DNA from: Deltaproteobacteria bacterium
Lineage (GTDB): Bacteria; Desulfobacterota; DSM-4660; Desulfatiglandales; HGW-15
Length of the DNA: 13,513 bases
Reading direction: 5' to 3'
Assembly (NCBI GenBank): GCA_030671095.1
Contig: DAOVAK010000022.1
Coordinates: 1-13,513 of the forward strand
Part shown: positions 7,949 to 13,513 of the stretch, piece after piece
Position numbering within the stretch: position 1 is the first letter of the stretch
Layout: every line of letters starts with the position of its first letter
Notes under the pieces: model-generated
What the model saw: only the letters and a program-made list of their open reading frames with translations
What the model was told of the DNA's origin: nothing
Database searches by the model: none
Program-made: the position numbers and the translations under genes

Positions 7949-9079
7949 TTAACCGACGACACCGAATTCTCTTCCGGCGGCCACGAATGCCTCCATATTT
8001 CCAGGCTTGGTATTGATAGGCCCATCACACCCGGGGCAAAGGAGCAGACCCGTGGGGCCCACGTCCCGTACAAGCGACTCCACGTATTCATAGATATCAT
8101 CGGGCGTGCCCGTAGCAAATATGGTGGCAGGTACGTCCCCAAGGATAGCCATGTGGTCGCCTAATATCTCTTTTACCTTTCGGATATCGGTCATCCCATC
8201 GAGGTTAAGAACGCATTTCTTGGCCGGGAATTCCAGAAGCCTTTTCAGGTCCCGCGTCCAATCCTGGTCCCAGTGCAAAACAGATACGATGCCCTTTTCG
8301 CTAAGGGCGTTAATGACCTCATAGAAATAGGGAAAGACGAGGGTGTCCCAGATCTTGGGGGCAAGAAGGGCACTGGCCGAGCGCCAGCCTCCAACCCATA
8401 CACGAGGCACGCCCGCAAATTCAGCGGCTCGAATACCCATTTGGATCTGGTGAGGAAGTATAACATCCATGACCGCCTTGACCTTGTCCGGTATCCGATA
8501 GAGGTCAAGGAAGAACTTAGGCATGGAGCGCGCACCGCACAGGCACTCAAAGGGAATGGTTGTGGAGCCACAAGCCATAATATCGTAACCGGCCTTGCGG
8601 AATTTTTTTGGCGTTTCACTGAAATTTTTCCCCATCCACTCGAGGTGGGCCTCGTAAAGTTCCATGTCCAAGATTTTAGGTCGATAGCCTTCCAAAAAGG
8701 CCTTCCATCCCTTGTCTATGATGAAATCGTAGTCATCCACGGACATGAGTTCCGCTTCCTGAACCTGCCACAGTTGGTCCTCTGGCAATTCCTTTCCTGG
8801 CATGGCAATCTTGGACAACCACAAAAGGCCCAGTTTTACGGTTTGGAAGGCGCCGGGCATCATGTTGATGCCGTCCAGGTCTCCAAGACGATTCATGGCG
8901 GCTAGGGCAACTTCTACGGGAGCATCTGGGTTGCTTACAAATTCGGCCTGTGTCATGCCCATGTAACGGGGCGAAAAGGCGGTGGCCATGTAGATAATGG
9001 GGATCCGATCCAGGGGCTCCAAATTAATCGCCTTGTTTATTCGATCTGCTCGCTTCTGATATAGTTTTTCATTATCCAT
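7949..9079 (-). CDS. UroD-family corrinoid methyltransferase (probable MT-I)
   Basis: This 376-residue protein belongs to the uroporphyrinogen decarboxylase-like (HemE/COG0407) family that includes the methanogen methyltransferases MtaA and MtbA. Its neighbours make a methyl-donor-specific role far likelier than haem synthesis: it starts 2 bp after the corrinoid protein and an AcsE-like enzyme follows. Visible landmarks are NLEPLDRIPI (19-28), the HWDQD motif with H269, D271 and D273, LNLDGMTDIRKVKEILGD (291-308), and LCPGCDGP with C348 and C351. MtaA/MtbA bind zinc through an HxC pair plus a late Cys; here the first Cys is replaced by Asp (H269-x-D271) while the late PGC Cys is kept. AGAGGGC at the end of the preceding gene serves as ribosome site. 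The substrate could be a methoxylated compound or another methyl donor. The family call is firm; the reaction is inferred. Confidence 0.85.
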   Translation of the reverse strand: MDNEKLYQKRADRINKAINLEPLDRIPIIYMATAFSPRYMGMTQAEFVSNPDAPVEVALAAMNRLGDLDGINMMPGAFQTVKLGLLWLSKIAMPGKELPEDQLWQVQEAELMSVDDYDFIIDKGWKAFLEGYRPKILDMELYEAHLEWMGKNFSETPKKFRKAGYDIMACGSTTIPFECLCGARSMPKFFLDLYRIPDKVKAVMDVILPHQIQMGIRAAEFAGVPRVWVGGWRSASALLAPKIWDTLVFPYFYEVINALSEKGIVSVLHWDQDWTRDLKRLLEFPAKKCVLNLDGMTDIRKVKEILGDHMAILGDVPATIFATGTPDDIYEYVESLVRDVGPTGLLLCPGCDGPINTKPGNMEAFVAAGREFGVVG

Positions 9080-9081
9080 GA

Positions 9082-9708
9082 TCAGCCCTCTATAAATCTA
9101 TTACAGAGGGTGACAGCCTCCTGCGCATCCGCCCCCCAATCATCTGCTCCGCTGTATCCAACAACCTCCTGGTTAACGGGTCCTCCGCCAATCATGATCT
9201 TGACCTGCGATCTTATGCCTGCCTCTCTAATAGCGTCCACCGTATCCTTCATGGACTCAAAAGCGGTTGTGATGAGGGCAGAGAGCCCCAGGACCGGGGC
9301 CCCTGTCTCTTTGAGTACCTCAATAAATTTGTCCGGGGGAACATCCACCCCCAGATCATAGACGTCATAGCTGGCCGCCTTCAGCATCCCTACAACGAGG
9401 TCCTTGCCGATATCATGTATGTCTCCTTTAACCGTACCCACCACCACCTTTCCATGGCTGGCGTCGCCCGATAGCAGCATTTCGGGACCGAGCATTTTGG
9501 TGGCCTGCTTGAAGAGTTCACCGGCCATCATAAGGTCAGATATGAAATATGTGTTTTCCTCAAAACGCTTGCCCACGAGGACCATACCTGCTCGGCAATC
9601 TTCAAGTATGGTCATGGGATCAGCCCCGGCGTCTAGTTCCTGACGGACCAGATTCAAGAATGCTTCCTCCTCCAGATTTGCCAGCTTTTCTACAATCGGT
9701 TTTTCCAT
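9082..9708 (-). CDS. Corrinoid (B12-binding) methyl carrier protein
   Basis: This 208-residue protein carries the methyl group on a cobamide between the two methyltransferases. Residues about 1-85 form the helical cap domain of methionine-synthase type (B12-binding domain 1), and about 86-206 form the Rossmann-like B12 domain. The cobalt-ligand motif D96-I-H98-D-I-G101 is intact, followed by GLSALITT and the IGGGPV loop expected for the nucleotide tail. Length matches MtaC/MtbC/MttC and MtvC proteins. The ATG at 9708 has AGGAGA six bases upstream. The stop is 2 bp before the UroD-type gene, so the pair is surely co-transcribed and probably translationally coupled. A reductive activase (RACE protein) normally needed to rescue Co(II) is not encoded in the window. 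Confidence 0.95.
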   Translation of the reverse strand: MEKPIVEKLANLEEEAFLNLVRQELDAGADPMTILEDCRAGMVLVGKRFEENTYFISDLMMAGELFKQATKMLGPEMLLSGDASHGKVVVGTVKGDIHDIGKDLVVGMLKAASYDVYDLGVDVPPDKFIEVLKETGAPVLGLSALITTAFESMKDTVDAIREAGIRSQVKIMIGGGPVNQEVVGYSGADDWGADAQEAVTLCNRFIEG

Positions 9709-9729
9709 GATCTTCTCCTATTACATAAC

Positions 9730-9757
9730 CCCAATTGAGCGAAAACTCTCAATTGGG
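9730..9757. promoter_or_regulatory. Perfect inverted repeat just upstream of the corrinoid gene
   Basis: The arms CCCAATTGAG (9730-9739) and CTCAATTGGG (9748-9757) are perfect 10-bp complements around an 8-base spacer, ending 21 bp before the corrinoid start codon and next to its ribosome site. No T-run follows on the minus strand, so it is not a standard terminator. It could be an operator for a dimeric regulator or a leader hairpin in the mRNA. No clear -35/-10 pair is seen. Confidence 0.5.
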
Positions 9758-9906
9758 TGTTACATGTTATTTGTTATCCGTTATTCGGATGCTTTTAATC
9801 ACTATTTTTATCCGCCAGAGTCGGATTTATATCTCTAGCTGAGGTGGGATATCATTTCGGGTATGTGGCTTTTAAAACGAATAACCAATGACGATTAACG
9901 AATAAC

Positions 9907-9934
9907 CCCTGATTGAGTTTTGACTCGATGAGGG
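9907..9934 (-). terminator. Possible terminator or attenuator after dctM
   Basis: On the minus strand this is a hairpin beginning CCCTCATCGAGT and ending ACTCAATCAGGG: 12 positions per arm with one G-G mismatch and one wobble pair, around a 4-base loop. It lies 41-68 bases after the dctM stop and is followed by a moderately T-rich run (GTTATTCGTTAAT) rather than a strict T-tract. Around it, AACGAATAACC occurs twice (9876-9886 and 9897-9907). The structure may separate the transporter transcript from the methyltransferase genes, or cause partial read-through. Confidence 0.4.
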
Positions 9935-9974
9935 TATAAGTCTAAATCGACCCCCTGCTCAAGCTTTCTCCTGG

Positions 9975-11297
9975 TCAGAGCATTAAACTCGGCAGCCACA
10001 GGGCGAGGGACGGAAAGACCATCACGAGAATTACGGTGAAAGTGTCGCAGAGGACAAATGGGAGAACAGCTCCATAGATGTCTGACATTGTGGTTCCTTT
10101 TGGGGCAACACCTTTCATGATAAACAATAATACCCCAAAGGGGGGCGTCGTTAAGGCAATCTCCAGATCAATCAACATCATGATGGCAAACCAGAATGGA
10201 TCGAATCCCAGGGCATTTACGACAGGTACGAAAAGCGGTATCGTGATCATCATAATAGAGACCTGGTCCACAAAAATGCCCAAGAAAAACACCATGAGCA
10301 GCATGGCAATAAGCTTTAGTATTGCAGGTAAGGGCCATCCCACGATCAGTTCCGTCATGGCTCTTGTGGTGCCGGTAAAGGCCATAATCTGGCTGAATAT
10401 CATGGATCCCGCTACGATCAGGAAGATCATCCCCGTAATTCTGGTCGTGGCTGTAACCGACTTCTTAATCATTTCCCAGCTAAAACCGCCATAGAAAATG
10501 GACTGAATAAAGGCCCCGAGTACCCCAATGGCGGCCGACTCCGTAGGCGTGGCAACCCCCAAGAAGATTAATCCCAAAACCAGGAACATAAGAATGGACA
10601 AGGGAAAAACGTCCCTGAAAAAGAGAAAGAGTTTTTCCCGTGAAGACACTTTTTCCATTTCATAATCAGGCGTCAGTTCAGGCTTTAAGAGGCATGACAA
10701 GATAATATAGGTCATATAATTTGCTCCCATGATCAAGCCCGGTATAACGCCCGCAATAAGTAATTTGGCAATGGAAATCTCAGCGATGGTTCCATAAATA
10801 ACAGAGAGGGTGCTTGGAGGGATAATCATGGCTATCCCCCCAGCGGCCATGATGGGTCCAATGGTCATAAGGCGACTGTATCCCCGTTTTTCCATTTCAG
10901 GGACCAAAAGGGAACCCAACATGGCCGTGTTGGCCATTGGTGAACCACTGAGTGCGGCAAATATGGTTCCGCCCAAATTGGCCAATATACTTAGCCGACC
11001 AGGGAGCCGGCCCAGCAATTTCGACAGCACGTCCAGGGCGCGCAAAGCCATGCCGGAGTGAAATAAAACCTCTCCCAGCATAATAAAGAGTGGTACCGGA
11101 GCCAAAGTAAAAAGGGTCAAAGATTGAAACATATTCATGATCATCTGATAGGGACCAGCATGAGTCCCCATAATAAGCATCACAACGATAACATTGATGA
11201 GCATAAAGGAGAACGCAACAGGCAGGCCAATTGCAAGTAGAAACAAAAGCCCGGCAAAAAAGAGGATTAGGAATAACCACCATTCCATATTATTCAC
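9975..11297 (-). CDS. dctM: TRAP transporter large permease subunit
   Basis: This 440-residue inner-membrane protein is the ion-coupled translocation subunit of a tripartite ATP-independent periplasmic transporter. It is a chain of hydrophobic helices (about 11 or 12) with the DctM signatures GTIFAALSGSPMANTA (110-125), IIPPST (158-163) and the IAEISIAKLLIAGVIPG segment (171-187), repeated in diverged form in the second half. The frame opens with a GTG at 11297; an ATG three codons later (11288) is equally plausible because neither has a strong ribosome site. It lies 136 bp after dctQ, whereas these two genes usually touch or overlap. The intervening DNA holds TCAAAT-C-ATTTGA, a perfect 13-bp inverted repeat (11347-11359). 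Family is certain; the solute is not predictable from this subunit. Confidence 0.95.
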   Translation of the reverse strand: MNNMEWWLFLILFFAGLLFLLAIGLPVAFSFMLINVIVVMLIMGTHAGPYQMIMNMFQSLTLFTLAPVPLFIMLGEVLFHSGMALRALDVLSKLLGRLPGRLSILANLGGTIFAALSGSPMANTAMLGSLLVPEMEKRGYSRLMTIGPIMAAGGIAMIIPPSTLSVIYGTIAEISIAKLLIAGVIPGLIMGANYMTYIILSCLLKPELTPDYEMEKVSSREKLFLFFRDVFPLSILMFLVLGLIFLGVATPTESAAIGVLGAFIQSIFYGGFSWEMIKKSVTATTRITGMIFLIVAGSMIFSQIMAFTGTTRAMTELIVGWPLPAILKLIAMLLMVFFLGIFVDQVSIMMITIPLFVPVVNALGFDPFWFAIMMLIDLEIALTTPPFGVLLFIMKGVAPKGTTMSDIYGAVLPFVLCDTFTVILVMVFPSLALWLPSLML

Positions 11298-11433
11298 TCT
11301 GATATCTATTCCAGCGGGATGCGAATTTCATATTTTTATCGCAGTTTCAAATCATTTGATATTGGGTGCAGAGTTTCTTATGTGTAATTATATAGTCGGG
11401 TCTTATCCTTTTGTGTGGGCGATATTTTCCAAT

Positions 11434-11970
11434 TCAGTCTGTATCACTCTTTGTAACTTTCCGGGTTAAGAGGCCCGTTAAAATCCTTATGAACTGAATA
11501 GAAGATAACAAGATTCCTAAAGGTATGACAGCGACCAAAATGTATTTGGGCATAAGAATCATGCCCATCATAAGAACTTCTCTTTTATAAAGACTATAAA
11601 CCGCTTTAACACCATGATAGGACAAAAAGCCGCAGGTCAAGATTCCCAGAATACAGATAATAACGCTGAGAATATGTTGTTTTTTTTGTGACAGTCGGAT
11701 CACAACCACATCGATCTTCACATGACCATCTACTTTAAGTATCCAGGCCGCTGCAAGAAATGTGGCATACAATAAAATCCATTCAGTCATTTCTATGGCC
11801 CATACAGGCGGCTTGCCTATGAAATACCTCATGAGAACGTTATAGGAAACAATAAGGGCCATGGCCAGCAATAGAATCCCGGCAATGACAGCAAGGGCTC
11901 CTATTATACGATCAAATATTAGACTTCCCTTGCGAAAACCTTCTCTGTTCAATTGCTCACCTCTCTCCAT
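11434..11970 (-). CDS. dctQ: TRAP transporter small permease subunit
   Basis: This 178-residue protein is the four-helix small membrane subunit that pairs with DctM. Four hydrophobic segments are visible, with the family's WxxExxEW-like pattern present as VWAIEMTEWILLY after helix I-II and the basic DGHVKIDVV motif (about 81-89), a hallmark of DctQ. The ATG at 11970 is poorly preceded. AGAGAGG lies inside the apparent first codons, seven bases before an in-frame TTG at 11952, so the real product may start six residues later. A 313-bp gap separates it from dctP and 136 bp from dctM, both long for a TRAP operon. The C-terminus (LTRKVTKSDTD) looks complete. Confidence 0.92.
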   Translation of the reverse strand: MERGEQLNREGFRKGSLIFDRIIGALAVIAGILLLAMALIVSYNVLMRYFIGKPPVWAIEMTEWILLYATFLAAAWILKVDGHVKIDVVVIRLSQKKQHILSVIICILGILTCGFLSYHGVKAVYSLYKREVLMMGMILMPKYILVAVIPLGILLSSIQFIRILTGLLTRKVTKSDTD

Positions 11971-12283
11971 GCTTCATGTGATCAGAATTGGACTTCTTGA
12001 GGAAGACCCATGTTTTTGGAGCGAACGCCTTCTTTGCTTTTCAAAGGTAACTGCTTTGCAAAGCTACTGCCAATATGCCGCGAAGGGAGACAACATATCA
12101 TAATAGGTGTCTATCGGTGAAAGGCCTTAAAAATAGGGAGATCGAGCTCCCGCCGCAGCAAAGTTAAACGAATGTAAAAAAATCATCTTTCAAAAAGCGG
12201 TATAGGCAGAAGCTCGTCTCCCCAAAATAGCCCCGTTAAAACCTCACGACTTAGAAAGGCTCGTCAGGAGGATAAAATCCCTT
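11971..12283. other. Intercistronic region between dctP and dctQ
   Basis: No convincing gene is seen in these 313 bases. They contain a perfect 12-bp palindrome GCTTTGCAAAGC (12053-12064), close to a second small hairpin CTTTG/CAAAG (12032-12036 and 12042-12046), and the terminator-like hairpin listed separately. The region may shape relative expression of the binding protein and the membrane subunits. Confidence 0.5.
12136..12151 (-). terminator. Terminator-like hairpin downstream of dctP
   Basis: On the minus strand GGGAG and CTCCC pair across a six-base loop and are followed directly by TATTTTTAA. The short GC stem plus U-rich tail resembles a weak intrinsic terminator, 133 bases after the dctP stop and upstream of dctQ. 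Partial termination here would give more binding protein than permease, as commonly needed. The stem is only 5 bp, so strength is doubtful. Confidence 0.4.
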
Positions 12284-13297
12284 CTACTTTTCCAACATGG
12301 CTTTTACTTTTGGGGCCAATTCGGGAGCCCGTTTTTTGATAAGTTCATCCCAACCCGCCTTGTAGGCCAATGCCACATATTTCTTGGCCTCAGCCGGGGG
12401 TAAAGTGGCAATTTGTACGCCAGCCTTTTTCAATAATTCCTTCTCTTTCTCCAAAACCCCCATATACTGTTCATACATGCCTTTTTCATGCTCCTTCATT
12501 GAGGCCTCCAGTCCCTCACGCACATCAGGAGGCAAGCTTTTCCATTTCTTCAGGTTTATCGTTACACACCCATCCAAAGCATAAAATCCTGGATCGATAC
12601 GATATTTGATCACCTCATGCCAACCCAGATCTATGAGGCCCTTGGCAGGCCACCCGAGGCCGTCCACGGTACCCCGTTGAAGCGCCGTGTATACCTCACC
12701 AGGTGCAATAGTGGTGGGCGCACCGCCCATGGCTTCAACAAAGGCCCGATATATTGCCGTCACACGAATGGTCTTACCCTTGAAATCATCGACTTTCCTG
12801 ATCGGTTTGGTCATGTAGAGATGGAAGTGCACGTTTTGGGGTAGTTGATTGCCGATATAATAGGCATTTAGTTTTTTGGCATGAAGTTGGTTATAAAACT
12901 TATAGATACCCTTTTGGCGGACCTCCCATTGAGGGATCGCAAAGAGTTTTAGGCAATCAACTTCGGGCATTTCCCCTGAATAATAGTTGATCGCGCCGAT
13001 CATGATATCCACAACACCGTTGCGGACCGCCTCGCCCTGTTGGAACGTGGGAATAGCCTCAGGCCCTCCTATCATTTGAAACTTGACCTTGCCCTTGAGC
13101 CTGTACTCTGCCCACCTCATCCATTGCTCACCGGGCCGATTCCAATGGACGGGTTTCGGCCAGGATTGAACAACCTTTAGTACTATAGCTTTGGCTTGCA
13201 CCTCTGTGGGTGGTAGCACAAATCCCATTATTGCAACAGCCACCAACACACATAACATGAGTCCCAAAAATCGCTGAAAGTGTTTTTTCTCTCTCAT
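12284..13297 (-). CDS. dctP: TRAP transporter periplasmic solute-binding protein
   Basis: This 337-residue DctP-family protein captures the solute in the periplasm and delivers it to DctQM. The N-terminus is a Sec signal peptide: basic MREKKHFQR, a hydrophobic core at about 10-30 and a likely cleavage after VQA (35). The mature part has GKTIRVTAI with R178, which fits the conserved arginine that salt-bridges a carboxylate in most TRAP binding proteins, then the GGAP...EVYTALQRGTVDG segment (191-213) diagnostic of the family. The solute is therefore probably an organic acid. The ATG at 13297 has AGAGGA four bases upstream. It is the first certain gene of the cluster, and its spacing from dctQ with a hairpin between suggests separate dosage control. 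Family is certain, ligand unknown. Confidence 0.95.
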   Translation of the reverse strand: MREKKHFQRFLGLMLCVLVAVAIMGFVLPPTEVQAKAIVLKVVQSWPKPVHWNRPGEQWMRWAEYRLKGKVKFQMIGGPEAIPTFQQGEAVRNGVVDIMIGAINYYSGEMPEVDCLKLFAIPQWEVRQKGIYKFYNQLHAKKLNAYYIGNQLPQNVHFHLYMTKPIRKVDDFKGKTIRVTAIYRAFVEAMGGAPTTIAPGEVYTALQRGTVDGLGWPAKGLIDLGWHEVIKYRIDPGFYALDGCVTINLKKWKSLPPDVREGLEASMKEHEKGMYEQYMGVLEKEKELLKKAGVQIATLPPAEAKKYVALAYKAGWDELIKKRAPELAPKVKAMLEK

Positions 13298-13407
13298 GAT
13301 TCCTCTTCCCCCTTTCTTTAATGTTGTTGGTCATTAGGTTTGGAATGGATTAAGTGCCCTTGCTGACCTTTTAACTCAGACTGTTTTCTCACCTCCTTTT
13401 TGGAAAT

Positions 13408-13512
13408 TCAAGGGCGGCCAGAGAAATGTTCAATCAATGATAGGTTGGACAAAAGATCCAATGGCAGCGATGTCACCACGGGATCAGCCTCACAAACACT
13501 CTTCCATGCTTT
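13408..13512 (-). CDS. Possible C-terminal end of an upstream gene (unrecognised)
   Basis: On the minus strand one frame is open from the window edge for 34 codons to a TGA at 13410-13408. The visible peptide begins KAWKSVCEADPVV and ends IEHFSGRP. It matches no family I recognise and is too short to prove coding. If real, it is the end of a gene transcribed in the same direction, leaving 110 bp before dctP. A strong AGGAGGTGAG (13397-13388) follows 11 bases later without a well-spaced start; a GTG overlapping it opens a 24-codon frame ending at 13318 that I do not regard as a gene. Confidence 0.3.
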   Translation of the reverse strand, partial: KAWKSVCEADPVVTSLPLDLLSNLSLIEHFSGRP

Positions 13513-13513
13513 T

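Noticed and set aside
7570..8142. A 190-codon minus-strand frame spanning the repeat cluster
   Set aside because: It overlaps the ends of the UroD-type and AcsE-like genes out of frame and is composed of translated palindromic repeats.
8273..8905. A 210-codon plus-strand frame
   Set aside because: It is the antisense shadow of the UroD-type methyltransferase gene, with no ribosome site or recognisable domain.
7949..9079. Reading the UroD-family gene as true uroporphyrinogen decarboxylase (hemE)
   Set aside because: It is coupled to a corrinoid protein and an AcsE-like enzyme, and carries the PGC cysteine motif of the methyltransferase branch instead of the haem-pathway signature.
11387..11392. 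TATAAT on the minus strand between dctQ and dctM as an internal promoter
   Set aside because: No acceptable -35 element is found at 16-18 bases; the region is AT-rich, so a chance match is likely.
13318..13392. 24-codon GTG-started frame upstream of dctP
   Set aside because: The start overlaps its own ribosome-site-like sequence and the peptide has no recognisable character.

Overview
All recognisable genes in this window lie on the minus strand and read from right to left. The best guess for the host is an anaerobic bacterium of the Desulfobacterota (former Deltaproteobacteria). This rests on the mix of a TRAP transporter, corrinoid methyltransferases, a molybdenum hydroxylase and a membrane-anchored molybdopterin oxidoreductase, and on short GC-rich palindromic repeats of the 'ctggattcc...gggaatgac' type between genes. 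That taxonomic guess is inference; there is no rRNA or marker gene here.

Layout in transcription order. (1) 13512-13408 may be the last 34 codons of an unrecognised upstream gene. (2) 13297-9975 encodes a complete TRAP transporter: periplasmic binding protein (dctP), small permease (dctQ) and large permease (dctM). The genes are separated by unusually long spacers, one holding a terminator-like hairpin. (3) 9708-6809 encodes a three-part corrinoid methyl-transfer system: a B12-binding protein, a UroD-type methyltransferase that is the likely methyl-donor-specific component, and an AcsE-like methyltetrahydrofolate methyltransferase. A 0.3 kb cluster of palindromic repeats sits between the last two. 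(4) 6731-2942 encodes a three-subunit molybdenum hydroxylase of the xanthine dehydrogenase family: FAD subunit, 2x[2Fe-2S] subunit and Mo catalytic subunit. (5) 2863-1 encodes an NrfD-type membrane quinone-interacting subunit and the first 651 codons of a DMSO-reductase-family molybdopterin enzyme, which runs off the left edge.

How they could work together (inference): the TRAP system imports an organic anion carrying a methyl group, probably methoxylated. The UroD-type protein moves the methyl to the corrinoid protein, and the AcsE-like protein passes it to tetrahydrofolate for the Wood-Ljungdahl pathway. The hydroxylase and the NrfD-linked enzyme oxidise the remaining skeleton and deliver electrons to the quinone pool. 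The substrate is not identifiable from sequence. No regulator, corrinoid reductive activase or separate ferredoxin-like subunit for the NrfD complex is present inside the window.

No tRNA, rRNA, CRISPR array, transposase or phage gene was seen.
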